Source: Corticicoccus populi (lineage in GTDB: Bacteria > Bacillota > Bacilli > Staphylococcales > Salinicoccaceae). Taken from it: 64,000 nucleotides of DNA. The stretch is from the NCBI RefSeq assembly GCF_042686195.1, contig NZ_JBHUOQ010000004.1, positions 372,001 to 436,000 of the forward strand, read 5' to 3'. This document shows, in pieces, positions 53,763 to 62,426 of the stretch. Positions within the stretch are counted from its first letter, which is position 1, and every line of letters starts with the position of its first letter. Below the pieces are notes generated by a model. That model worked only from the letters and a program-made list of their open reading frames with translations, searched no databases and had not been told where the DNA came from. The translations under genes and the position numbers were made by a program.

Positions 53763-54749
53763 ATGAAACCTAAAATAGAAGATGTTGCTGAAATTGCCGG
53801 AGTATCACCGACTACCGTGTCCAGAGTATTAAATGACAGGGGATATATCAGTCAGAAAACGAAAGATAAAGTATATGCAGCAATGAAAGAAATCAACTAT
53901 GTGCCGAATGACCTGGCACGTTCGTTATACAATAAAAAATCCAACTTAATCGGCATTATTGTCCCGTCTACAGATCATCCGTTTTTCGGTGAACTGGTGA
54001 TGCATTTAGAAAATATATGCAACCAGAAAGGATATAAAGTTCTTTTGTGTAACAGCCTCCACGACAGTCAAAAAGAGCAGCAGTACTGGGATATGCTTCA
54101 AAGAAACCAGGTGGATGGTGTGATAGTTGTAACATATAACAGGGGCTTGTTTGATCAGGCACAGAATCTATGCGCGGTCGCTGTGGATCATTACCTTTCA
54201 GATTATATCCCGGTTGTTTCTTCGGATAATTTTAAAGGCGGAAAACTTGCCACAGAAACGCTGCTTGCTGCGGGCTGCAGAAAAGTAATCCATATCAATG
54301 GTGATGAGGCAATAGAAACACCTGCTAATAAACGACAGTATGCATATGAAGAAGCAATGAAAGAGGCTGGATTGGATCATGAAACTTATCATGTCCCGGA
54401 TATTGCATTCCTTGAACATAATATAAATGTGATCAAAGCACTATTTAAAGACCATCCCGATGTGGACGGTATTTTCGCAAGTGATGACATTTTAGCAATC
54501 CATACACTGCAGTATGCTAAAAGTCTGGGATACAAAATCCCGGAAGATTTAAAGATTATCGGTTATGACGGTACAAAACTGATACGTTCTATATATCCGG
54601 AACTGACAACGATTGTTCAGCCTGTCGAAGAAATTGCCGGACAGGTGCTGAAAATATTATTTGAAGAAATAGAGCAGGGGAAAAGCGGTGTTAAAGAACT
54701 GGCAGTCCCGGTATCTTTATGGAAAGGTTCTACAGCAGGGAGTAATTAA
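53763..54749 (+). CDS. LacI-family transcriptional regulator, probably sucrose repressor
   Basis: 328-aa repressor. The N-terminal HTH reads VAEIAGVSPTTVSRVLND (about 6-23) with hinge helix NDLARSLYNKKS; the periplasmic-binding-like core follows (IGIIVPSTDHPFFGELV, GIFASDDILAIH, KIIGYDGTKLI). It resembles ScrR/SacR-type repressors. The frame opens at 53754, but the ATG at 53763 after GTGTGAGG is preferred. The likely target is the 22-bp palindrome ahead of the GH32 gene, 2.2 kb downstream. No matching palindrome was found at its own promoter. Confidence 0.85.
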   Translation: MKPKIEDVAEIAGVSPTTVSRVLNDRGYISQKTKDKVYAAMKEINYVPNDLARSLYNKKSNLIGIIVPSTDHPFFGELVMHLENICNQKGYKVLLCNSLHDSQKEQQYWDMLQRNQVDGVIVVTYNRGLFDQAQNLCAVAVDHYLSDYIPVVSSDNFKGGKLATETLLAAGCRKVIHINGDEAIETPANKRQYAYEEAMKEAGLDHETYHVPDIAFLEHNINVIKALFKDHPDVDGIFASDDILAIHTLQYAKSLGYKIPEDLKIIGYDGTKLIRSIYPELTTIVQPVEEIAGQVLKILFEEIEQGKSGVKELAVPVSLWKGSTAGSN

Positions 54750-54865
54750 TAAAATGAAGGGTACTCGGATTTCATGGTGGAAAAGAGCTTATAATGTACC
54801 CTTTTCCAGTTTCTTAATAAGTGTCGAAAAACCAGCACCATAGTTGTCTGTTATTACGTGGTCTG

Positions 54866-55208
54866 TTATTTCATCTCAATTGAAAGTATCGTATAACATA
54901 ACCTTGCTGAAAGCACTTGAATTAATCTTGGCTTACGCTTCTTTATGAAGGTTCTCATTAACAAGTACCTTGGTTCGTAACGCTTTAACTGACGAAATTT
55001 GTAATGTCTACGATTTACTTGTAAGCTCACTTGCTTTAAACGAATAGGTAAATCCATGATTAGTTGTTTTCTTAACTGTGTTTGTACAATTGTCAAATCC
55101 ACATTCAGGAGGTTTGATTGTCTTCATCTTAAACACCATATCATTTTCTTGTGGTTGTTCTATTGTTTTAATGTCTGGTAAAAATAATAGGTCTGACATA
55201 TTGTTCAT
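54866..55208 (-). pseudogene. ISL3-family transposase remnant
   Basis: Two overlapping minus-strand frames together resemble the N-terminus of an ISL3 transposase: MNNMSDLLFLPDIKTIEQ with a zinc-finger-like PPECGFDNC in one frame. The next frame holds IMDLPIRLKQVSLQVNRR, a family hallmark. The frames are out of phase and most finger cysteines and the DDE catalytic domain (about 300 aa) are gone. No terminal inverted repeats were found. Further downstream (54789-54875) a short in-frame piece (DNYGAGFSTLIKKLEKG) suggests more decayed coding sequence of unknown origin. Confidence 0.7.
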
Positions 55209-55299
55209 CTTTTACTGATCTGTAGGAGTTAATATATAAATAATTGCAATCATCGTTAAATATTTTTCATCCGTATTCCATGGCTAGCCATAGTCCAAT

Positions 55300-55327
55300 A
55301 AAAATGGAACCGACTTTAGCCAGCTCC
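55300..55327 (-). terminator. Terminator of the PhnB-like gene
   Basis: 10-bp stem TGGAGCTGGC / GTCGGTTCCA (three G-U pairs), 4-nt loop, then TTTTTATT on the minus strand. It is 40 nt past the stop. Confidence 0.7.
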
Positions 55328-55366
55328 ATTCCAAAACTAATGCAACCAATTGCATTTATTATTACT

Positions 55367-55777
55367 TTAATTCTTTGACTGAACCCACCAAAGATTTTTG
55401 AATGGATCAACAAAACCACCCATATATCCTGATTGTTCTGATGGTTCGAATATTGGAGTTGCTCCTTCTACAATTGCTTTGTTGTAAGTATCAGTAGCAT
55501 TTTCAACATGAATATACATTTGAATAGGAATAAGTCCATCTGTATTTATTTCTCCACATACTCCTGGACCACAACTTCCATCAGCAGATGTATCAGCAAA
55601 ATAAATAATGCTGTTTCCTATTTTCATTTCTGCATGAACTACACCCTCCGTGCCTTCTAACTTATCAATTTTTACCACTTCAGACTGAAAAGCCTTCTTA
55701 GTAAATTCAATAAATTTCGGTGCATTTAGTACCATAAAATAAGGTACTACTGTTTGGTATCTTTGTTGATTTTGCAT
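55367..55777 (-). CDS. PhnB-like VOC-family protein
   Basis: 136-aa PhnB/glyoxalase-type protein. The start VVPYFMVLNAPKFIEFTKKAF and the middle MKIGNSIIYFADTSAD, IQMYIHVENATDTYNKAI and GFVDPFKNLWWV blocks are typical of the PhnB subgroup. It is A+T-rich in codon choice compared with its neighbours and sits between the dead transposase and the MerR gene, so it was probably acquired with them. The ribosome-binding site is GGAGAGA. Substrate unknown. Confidence 0.85.
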   Translation of the reverse strand: MQNQQRYQTVVPYFMVLNAPKFIEFTKKAFQSEVVKIDKLEGTEGVVHAEMKIGNSIIYFADTSADGSCGPGVCGEINTDGLIPIQMYIHVENATDTYNKAIVEGATPIFEPSEQSGYMGGFVDPFKNLWWVQSKN

Positions 55778-55965
55778 AGATATTCTCTCCTTTGAATTAA
55801 ATTATTTGCAAGGGGAGGTTAATTTCACCTTACAATTCTATAGTACAACATTAGTGCAAATGCTAAGGTTTTGTTATTATGGATGCAGTAAATACAGGTT
55901 TTATATAATAAAAGTCGTCATCAACTTTAATGATAATTTATAGAGATTAAAGAAGGAGATTTGTA

Positions 55966-56686
55966 ATGAGAGGTATTGAGATAGCTAAAAAATTAAATAT
56001 AAGTACAAGTGCGTTAAAGCATTATGAATCATGGGGACTTGTTCCAAAAGTTGAGAGAGAAAAAAATGGATACCGTATCTATACAAGTGAGCATGAGGCA
56101 TATTTTCAATGTATACGTGCATTGAATGCTGGATTTGGAATGGATTTGGTTAAAAAGGTTATACCACTCATCATAAATGGGAAAATACATGATGCCTTAT
56201 GGCTAATTAACAAAGCACAAGTTGATCTCTATACCGAAAAAAAAAGCAGTACAAAAAACAGTAGAGATACTTGATTCTAAAGATTTAATCGAATTGACTA
56301 ATATAAAAAAGTACCGTGACAAAAATTATTTCACAATTGGAGAAGTTGCTAAAGAAGCTAATGTGTCTGCTTCATCAATTCGGCATTGGGAAAAGGAAGG
56401 GTTAATTAAACCTGAACGTCACATAGAAAATGGATTTCGTATATATAGTCCAGCTGATATGAGAAGATTGTTTATTATTCGAACAGTTCAAAGAGCCGTT
56501 TACTCCTTGGACATTGTTCGTGAGGTATTATCGGAAATTGATAAAAATAATATTGTTCGGACTAAGGAGATGGCTCTTCAATCTCTTCAATATATTGATA
56601 ATGCACTTGTCAGGCAAGTTAGAGGTGTTGCTTCTTTGCAAAATCTTTTGGACGTGATGTCAAAAAAGGAAGAGAAAGAGATATAA
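55966..56686 (+). pseudogene. Double-domain MerR-family regulator, frameshifted at A9
   Basis: Two MerR-type winged HTH units lie in two frames. The first (55966-56274) has IAKKLNISTSALKHYESWGL and NGYRIYTSEH; the second (open 56222-56686) has FTIGEVAKEANVSASSIRHW and NGFRIYSPADM, followed by a helical tail. The frames meet at a run of nine A's (56237-56245). Removing one A gives a single protein of about 239 aa with tandem MerR domains. It may be a dead gene, a sequencing error, or a slippage-controlled switch; the first frame alone gives a 102-aa single-HTH protein. Strongly A+T-rich. The gene is preceded by AAGGAGA. Confidence 0.78.
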
Positions 56687-56779
56687 TCCACTTACGAAGT
56701 GAAATGAGTTTTATAAGTAGAAGGTCTAATATAGAAATCCGATACTCAGTTAGTTAAAAAAATTTAAATTTCTTACAAT

Positions 56780-56899
56780 CTATTGTTTAACCTCATATTC
56801 CACAAAATAATCTGATTCATATATCAAATGTTTTAAAACTGGTAAAAATCTCTCTGCATATTCCGAAGACTCAAAATCAACACAGACATGAAAACCGGT
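56780..56899 (-). pseudogene. Possible C-terminal gene remnant
   Basis: A minus-strand frame of about 40 codons, closed upstream by two stops, encodes a plausible protein end: GFHVCVDFESSEYAERFLP... ending VEYEVKQ. It has no start or ribosome-binding site. It reads like the tail of a lost gene but is too short to assign. Confidence 0.35.
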
Positions 56900-56930
56900 A
56901 TTTCACTAATGCCGGTTTATTATATTTTTT
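56891..56930 (+). terminator. Terminator between the MerR region and the sucrose genes
   Basis: 9-bp stem AACCGGTAT / ATGCCGGTT (one G-U pair), 7-nt loop, then TATTATATTTTTT. It insulates the sucrose operon from upstream transcription. Confidence 0.75.
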
Positions 56931-56950
56931 GTGTCAACCGGTTGACACAA
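56929..56950. promoter_or_regulatory. 22-bp perfect palindromic operator, LacI type
   Basis: Perfect dyad with half-site TTGTGTCAACC and a central CCGG, 85 bp before the GH32 start. The CG centre and size fit LacI/GalR operators. It contains TTGACA, so the repressor would mask a possible -35. The obvious candidate regulator is the LacI protein at 53763. Confidence 0.8.
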
Positions 56951-56987
56951 GGTGAAAATTATAAGAAGATAAGACTTATATTAAATT

Positions 56988-57001
56988 TGTTAACGTTTTC
57001 A
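56988..57001 (+). promoter_or_regulatory. cre site (CcpA) ahead of the GH32 gene
   Basis: TGTTAACGTTTTCA matches the catabolite-responsive element consensus with one deviation. It lies 34 bp before the ATG and would give carbon catabolite repression of sucrose use. Confidence 0.72.
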
Positions 57002-57034
57002 ATGAAAAAATACATTCAGGAAAGAAGAGGATAA

Positions 57035-58456
57035 ATGATGAATTATCAGGAATATGATCGACCGAAAGTACATTTTACGCCAAAAAAGAATTGGATGAAT
57101 GATCCTAACGGACTGGTTTATTTTGAAGGAGAGTACCATCTGTTCTTCCAGTATAATCCGTCTTCGAATAATCATGACAATATGAACTGGGGCCATGCGG
57201 TCAGTAAAGACTTATATCATTGGGAAGAACTCGATACAGCGATAAAGCCTGATGAACTGGGTACAATATTTTCCGGTTCTGCAGTAGTGGATAAGAATAA
57301 TACAAGCGGCCTTTTTGAAAGCGGTTCAGGTGGGATTGTCGCCATTTTCACTCATGATGGAGCCAGCCAGCAGCAGAGCATTGCCTACAGTGAAGATAAC
57401 GGCCGTACGTTTATAAAATACGACGGGAATCCGGTGATACCAAATACAGAGATTGTAGATTTCCGCGATCCGAAAGTATTCTGGCATGAGGATAGTGAAA
57501 AATGGGTGATGTCACTGGCATGTGGAGACCATATCCAATTTTTTAATTCTCCGAATTTAATTGATTGGACGTACCTGTCTTCTTTTGGAAAAGAATACCG
57601 TTCACATATTGGTGTATGGGAATGTCCGGATCTATTGTATCTGCCTGTTGAGGGAAGCCATGAGAAAAAATGGGTTCTGATCATCAGTATTAATGATGAT
57701 GGTCCGAACGGCGGATCAGCAATGTATTATTTTACAGGCAGTTTTGACGGACAGTCTTTTCAACCGGACCAATCGCCGGAAGATGACTTGAAGTGGGTTG
57801 ATGAAGGAAAAGATTTCTATGCAGCTGTCAGCTGGGATAATACGGATGAAAAATATTGGATCGGATGGATGAATAACTGGCAGTATGCAGAATCTGTCCC
57901 GGTATCACCATGGCGGAGTGCTATGAGTCTGGTCCGGAGAATATCAATTATCGAAAAGGATGGAAGCTTTTTATTGAAGCAGACGCCTGTAACGAACGAT
58001 AATGGAAAATTAGAAAAAGAAGAGGATATTCATGTCACGCCTGAATCAAAGGCCGTTTATAATATCGAAAGTCCTTCAGAACTGAACATCCAGGTCCAGA
58101 AAGATGTATCAGATGTATGGGGTGTAGATTTTATTACAGACAAAGAAGAATTGCTCCGCCTCGAGGTTGATCCGGTCAATGATCAGTATATATTACACAG
58201 GGATACCGGAAGAACCGGCTTCTCAAACGATTTTCCGGAAAAAATTAAAGGCAGCTTGAATGGATTTGACGGGAGTCAGGTGACTGCAGTGGCGGACACA
58301 TCGTCAGTAGAGCTGTTTTTTGATAACGGTGTAACAGTGTCTACCAACCTCTTTTATCCGGAAGGTGTCATTTCACGTTTCGAGATATGGAGTAAAGCAG
58401 AAAAACTTCAGGTAGAGGCATTATCTTTCAGAACACTTCATTCTATTTGGAACTAA
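57035..58456 (+). CDS. Sucrose-6-phosphate hydrolase/beta-fructosidase (GH32)
   Basis: Cytoplasmic (no signal peptide) GH32 enzyme, 473 aa, hydrolysing sucrose or another fructoside. Family residues: nucleophile D23 in WMNDPNG, the FRDPKVF motif (about 145) and acid/base Glu in WECPDL (about 195); the C-terminal beta-sandwich follows. Two ATGs (57035, 57038) are adjacent after AAGAGGATAA. Because the partner is an MFS permease and not a PTS, the physiological substrate is more likely free sucrose or fructo-oligosaccharide than sucrose-6-phosphate. Confidence 0.92.
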   Translation: MMNYQEYDRPKVHFTPKKNWMNDPNGLVYFEGEYHLFFQYNPSSNNHDNMNWGHAVSKDLYHWEELDTAIKPDELGTIFSGSAVVDKNNTSGLFESGSGGIVAIFTHDGASQQQSIAYSEDNGRTFIKYDGNPVIPNTEIVDFRDPKVFWHEDSEKWVMSLACGDHIQFFNSPNLIDWTYLSSFGKEYRSHIGVWECPDLLYLPVEGSHEKKWVLIISINDDGPNGGSAMYYFTGSFDGQSFQPDQSPEDDLKWVDEGKDFYAAVSWDNTDEKYWIGWMNNWQYAESVPVSPWRSAMSLVRRISIIEKDGSFLLKQTPVTNDNGKLEKEEDIHVTPESKAVYNIESPSELNIQVQKDVSDVWGVDFITDKEELLRLEVDPVNDQYILHRDTGRTGFSNDFPEKIKGSLNGFDGSQVTAVADTSSVELFFDNGVTVSTNLFYPEGVISRFEIWSKAEKLQVEALSFRTLHSIWN

Positions 58457-58489
58457 ACGCATTTCAAATCTTGAAAGGATTGGTGTAAG

Positions 58490-59737
58490 ATGGGTTTCTT
58501 AAAAAACAGCAAGTATTGGTTTTCATCAGGATATCTCTTTTTCTTCTTTATAACATGGTCTATATGGTGGTCTTTCTATGCCATCTGGTTGAATAACAGT
58601 CTCGGACTGACAGGAACACAAGTCGGAACCATCTATTCTTTTAACTCATTCTTTTCTTTATTCTTCATGGTGCTTTATGGGTACATGCAGGATAAACTCG
58701 GAACAAAAAAGAATTTGGTGTGGCTGCAGAGTGTTACTTTAGTATTCATTGCTCCGTTCGTCATTTATGTATATGAACCGCTGCTTTTAAATCATTTTTA
58801 CCTCGGGGCTGTTCTTGGAGCGATTTATCTCGGCGCCGGTTTTATAGCGGGCGCCGGTTTCCTGGAAACTTTTACAGAAAAACTGAGCAGAAAATATGAT
58901 TTTGAATTTGGTAAAGCACGTATGTGGGGCTCCCTTGGTTACGCGGTGGCGGCACTGGGTGCCGGAGCGTTAATGAGTATTAATCCGCATATTAATTTCT
59001 GGATTGCCTCTGCAACAGGTGTATTATTTTTATTAATCAATATTTTCTTTAAAGTGGAAGTTTCAAAAACAGAAGAGAAAAGTGTTTCCAACATATCGAT
59101 GAAGGATGTCCGTTTTCTCTTCAGCAATAAAGTGTTTTGGTTTTTGATTATTTATCTTTTCGGTACAGTATGTATTTATACTGTATACGACCAGCAGCTG
59201 TTTCCGGTATATTTTGTCAGTCTTTTTGATACGACGGTAGAGGGAAATACAGTATACGGGATATTAAATTCCGCTCAGGTTTTTGTAGAAGCGATATTCC
59301 TGTTCCTTGCACCGTTTGTTGTCAATAAAATCGGCATCAAGCAGTCGCTTGTTCTTGCCGGCAGTATTATGGCGTTTCGTATTATCGGTTCTGCCATGGT
59401 GACAGGTGGTTTCGGCATATCATTTATGAAGATGCTTCACGCGGTTGAACTGCCGCTTCTGTTGATTGCGGTCTTCAAATATATCGCAGCGAATTTTGAT
59501 ATCAGACTTTCCGCCACGGTTTATCTGATTGGTTATAAGGTATCGAGTGAATTCGGTGTCATTATCTTTTCGGCACTTGTCGGCTGGATATATGACCAGA
59601 CGAGCTATGAAACGACATTCTACATACTCGGTTCCATAGTGATTCTGTTTGTGATTTTCTCTTTCTTTGCACTGAATAACGGAACAAATACTATAGTGAG
59701 CGCAGCAGAGCGTGAAGTGGAAGCTGAGTCGACATGA
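58490..59737 (+). CDS. MFS oligosaccharide (sucrose):H+ symporter
   Basis: 415-aa permease with 12 predicted helices, of the LacY/CscB oligosaccharide:H+ symporter family. The first helix FFFITWSIWWSFYAIWLNNSLGLTG, the loop LYGYMQDKLGTKKNL (MFS motif A variant) and FEFGKARMWGSLGYA match that family. It lies 33 nt after the GH32 gene with ribosome-binding site AAAGGA, and would import the sugar that GH32 cleaves. No fructokinase gene is next to it. Confidence 0.9.
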   Translation: MGFLKNSKYWFSSGYLFFFFITWSIWWSFYAIWLNNSLGLTGTQVGTIYSFNSFFSLFFMVLYGYMQDKLGTKKNLVWLQSVTLVFIAPFVIYVYEPLLLNHFYLGAVLGAIYLGAGFIAGAGFLETFTEKLSRKYDFEFGKARMWGSLGYAVAALGAGALMSINPHINFWIASATGVLFLLINIFFKVEVSKTEEKSVSNISMKDVRFLFSNKVFWFLIIYLFGTVCIYTVYDQQLFPVYFVSLFDTTVEGNTVYGILNSAQVFVEAIFLFLAPFVVNKIGIKQSLVLAGSIMAFRIIGSAMVTGGFGISFMKMLHAVELPLLLIAVFKYIAANFDIRLSATVYLIGYKVSSEFGVIIFSALVGWIYDQTSYETTFYILGSIVILFVIFSFFALNNGTNTIVSAAEREVEAEST

Positions 59738-59743
59738 TTTAAA

Positions 59744-59776
59744 GAGGGCTGTATTTTTTAATACAGTCCTTTTTTT
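59744..59776 (+). terminator. Terminator of the GH32-MFS operon
   Basis: 10-bp stem GGGCTGTATT / AATACAGTCC (one G-U pair), 4-nt loop, T7. Confidence 0.88.
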
Positions 59777-59850
59777 GATAGACTTAAATGGATAATGAAC
59801 GGAATATTCTGTACACTTAAAGTGATTCTATCATAAAGGGGACATGACGG

Positions 59851-61509
59851 ATGGCTGAGCAGTTTGAAATGCGTGTGATACGGGGTGTGAGTGTGCCGGT
59901 GCGGGACGGTATACAATTATCTGCAGATATTTATCTGCCGGATACAGAGGGTGTATTCCCGGCAGTTGTTATACGGACACCTTACGGAAAATCGACACAG
60001 ACGCATCATGATACAGGGACCTTTTTTGCAGAAAGAGGCTATGTGGTAATGGTTCAGGATGTACGCGGGCGCGGTGATTCTGAAGGGGAGTTCAATCCGT
60101 ACAGACATGACGGTAAGGACGGATATGATTCTATCGAATGGATTGCTGAACAGAAATACTGTTCCGGTGATGTTGGAACATACGGAGGTTCATATCTTGG
60201 AAGAATTCAGTGGCTGACAGCGCTGGAGGCGCCGCCTGCATTAAAAACTATGGTACCGGTGGTCACGCCGTCTGATCCGTTTGTGGAATGGCCGACAGGT
60301 GTTCCCGGTCCGCACAGTATATGCTGGACATATATGACGAGCGGGCGTATGCAGCAGAATACTGCACTTGTTGACTGGGAAGAAATATATCAAACGCTGC
60401 CGCTCGTCGATATGGACGTCAAGGCAGGACGGTATTCAGAGCGCTGGCGTGAGGAAGTGAGTCACAATTATCTGGATGACTGGTGGAAAGAAATTTGTTA
60501 TCAGGACAAGTTTGATGATATCGACCTTCCTGTTCTGCATATTTCAGGATGGTATGATGATGAGCAGGTCGGAACACCGCTTAATTTTTACGGCATGACA
60601 CATACAGATAAAAATAAAAAATCAAAATCCAGCCAGCGTCTGTTGATGGGGCCCTGGAGTCATCAGGTAAATGTCTCGACAAAAGTCGGGGATATTGACT
60701 TCGGTGAAGCTGCTTTAATTGATATGAATGCATACCTTCTAAAGTGGTTTGACTACTGGCTTAAGGGAATTGACAACGGTACAGATCAGGCACCTGCAGT
60801 TGATATCTTTGTAATGGGTGATAATAAATGGCGCAGTGAAAACGAGTGGCCGCTTAACCGCACAGAGTGGCGGAAACTTTATTTAAACAGCGGCGGACGG
60901 GCTAACAGCAGATTCGGGGATGGGACGCTTGAAAAAGAAGTTCAGGAAACATCCGGGACAGACACTTATACGTATCATCCGAAATACCCTGTACCGTTTA
61001 TTACAGAAATGCTGTCCCATCAAATCGGAGGGCCGGATGATTATGCATCGATTGAACGGAGAGATGATGTACTTGTGTATTCGACAGAGAAACTTGAAAC
61101 AGATATCGAAGTGACAGGACCTATAAAGGCAGAAATCTATGCTTCGACAGATGCAGTGGACACAGATTTTATGGTCAAGCTGCTTGATGTACACCCGGAT
61201 GGTTATGTTCAGAGACTGACAGACGGTATGGTCCGCGGACGTTTCAGAAACGGGATGGAGCATCCTGAACTGCTGGAGCCGGGTGAAATATATTTGTTTG
61301 AAGTCGACTGCTGGAACACGAGTCATGTGTTTAAGAAGGGGCACCGTATACGTGTCGAAATCGCATCCAGTGCATTTCCGAAGTATGACCGCCACTTAAA
61401 TACCGGTGATATTCTTGGTGTGACAAGTGATATGATTCAGGCGGAACAAACAATATATCATGATGCGGCACATCCTTCCGGCATTATGCTGCCGGTTATT
61501 CCAAGGTAA
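59851..61509 (+). CDS. CocE/NonD family hydrolase
   Basis: 552-aa alpha/beta hydrolase of the X-Pro dipeptidyl-peptidase (S15)/cocaine esterase family. The nucleophile motif is GTYGGSYLG (about 111-119), preceded by VVMVQDVRGRGDSEG. A catalytic Asp region (HISGWYDD), the His in WSHQVN (about 270) and the C-terminal beta-jelly-roll follow (EIYASTDAVDTDFMVKL, GHRIRVEIASSAFP). It has no signal peptide and no clear operon partner; substrate unknown. The ribosome-binding site is AAAGGGG. Confidence 0.88.
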   Translation: MAEQFEMRVIRGVSVPVRDGIQLSADIYLPDTEGVFPAVVIRTPYGKSTQTHHDTGTFFAERGYVVMVQDVRGRGDSEGEFNPYRHDGKDGYDSIEWIAEQKYCSGDVGTYGGSYLGRIQWLTALEAPPALKTMVPVVTPSDPFVEWPTGVPGPHSICWTYMTSGRMQQNTALVDWEEIYQTLPLVDMDVKAGRYSERWREEVSHNYLDDWWKEICYQDKFDDIDLPVLHISGWYDDEQVGTPLNFYGMTHTDKNKKSKSSQRLLMGPWSHQVNVSTKVGDIDFGEAALIDMNAYLLKWFDYWLKGIDNGTDQAPAVDIFVMGDNKWRSENEWPLNRTEWRKLYLNSGGRANSRFGDGTLEKEVQETSGTDTYTYHPKYPVPFITEMLSHQIGGPDDYASIERRDDVLVYSTEKLETDIEVTGPIKAEIYASTDAVDTDFMVKLLDVHPDGYVQRLTDGMVRGRFRNGMEHPELLEPGEIYLFEVDCWNTSHVFKKGHRIRVEIASSAFPKYDRHLNTGDILGVTSDMIQAEQTIYHDAAHPSGIMLPVIPR

Positions 61510-61591
61510 ATAAAGTAATAAAATACGGCGTCAGAATTGAAGGAACCTGCACTGCAGGCGGAAAATATTATAGATTGTGATGGTGAACGGG

Positions 61592-62371
61592 ATGGATATT
61601 TCTTTAGTAACTGAGTATTTCAAAATGCACTATAATCATACGACAGTGAAAGAAACGGCGGCTCATTTCGGATACAGTGAGTCGCATTTCTGCCGTGAGT
61701 TTAAAAAGATAATGGGGATTTCACCGCAGGAGTATCTCGTGGGTATGAGAGTTCAGAACAGTGTTGAGCATCTGCTTAAATCGAAACAGTCTGTCCTTCA
61801 TACACAGTTGAAAATGGGATACTTAAGTGATGGTTCCTTTTCAAACCGAATAAAAAAATCAATGACACTGTCGCCGAAGCAGCTGACCAAACAGAGTGAG
61901 GCGCTGTTTGTAAATTATAAACTTCATGAGAATGATGAGACAGTAGAAGACGAGTATGAGGCACCGGACGTCACACTGAATGTGGTCTGCAGTGAACAGT
62001 TTGAAGGTATTATATTTGTCGGCCTGTTTAAAAAGCCGCTGCCGAACCAGCCGCCTGTCATTGGCAAGGCGGTTGTGAAATTCGATAAGGAGAGAACGCT
62101 CTGTTTTCATGATGTGCCCCCGGGGAAATATTACTGCCTTGCCTGTGTGATACACAAGACATATAATCCTTTAAAATTATTTGTACATAAAGATAATTTA
62201 AGAGGAAAAATCGACGCTCCAATCATTATTCCGGGAAAATATGAGGAGACTCTGGTCTTGAGGCGGCCGCTGCCGACAGACCCGCCGATTACGTTAAATC
62301 TGCCGTTGATGTTTATCAATTCGTTAAAAAATCATTCCTTTGAATATAGAGCAGATTCGGATAAAAAATAA
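61592..62371 (+). CDS. AraC-type regulator with N-terminal HTH
   Basis: About 259 aa. The DNA-binding domain is at the N-terminus (about 5-100): TVKETAAHFGYSESHFCREFKK and MGISPQEYLVGMRVQ, then the second HTH around LKMGYLSDGSFSNRIKK and LSPKQL. The C-terminal 150 residues are mainly beta and contain two similar proline-rich turns (KKPLPNQPP and RRPLPTDPP). I do not recognise this domain. Several starts are possible (61577 GTG, 61580 ATG, 61592 ATG), with no strong ribosome-binding site. It may control the hydrolase upstream or the VOC genes downstream. Confidence 0.75.
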   Translation: MDISLVTEYFKMHYNHTTVKETAAHFGYSESHFCREFKKIMGISPQEYLVGMRVQNSVEHLLKSKQSVLHTQLKMGYLSDGSFSNRIKKSMTLSPKQLTKQSEALFVNYKLHENDETVEDEYEAPDVTLNVVCSEQFEGIIFVGLFKKPLPNQPPVIGKAVVKFDKERTLCFHDVPPGKYYCLACVIHKTYNPLKLFVHKDNLRGKIDAPIIIPGKYEETLVLRRPLPTDPPITLNLPLMFINSLKNHSFEYRADSDKK

Positions 62372-62426
62372 AAGAGAAATTAAGATAAAATGGATGTACG
62401 AATAATATGTAAAGGGGCTGGGTTTA

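Noticed and set aside
56942..56970. TTGACA inside the 22-bp palindrome as a full sigma-A promoter
   Set aside because: The hexamer at 17-bp spacing (GAAGAT) is a poor -10, so the promoter is left unassigned.
60883..61395. 170-codon minus-strand frame inside the CocE gene
   Set aside because: Antisense shadow of a well-supported hydrolase; composition is Cys/Ile-rich as expected for noise.
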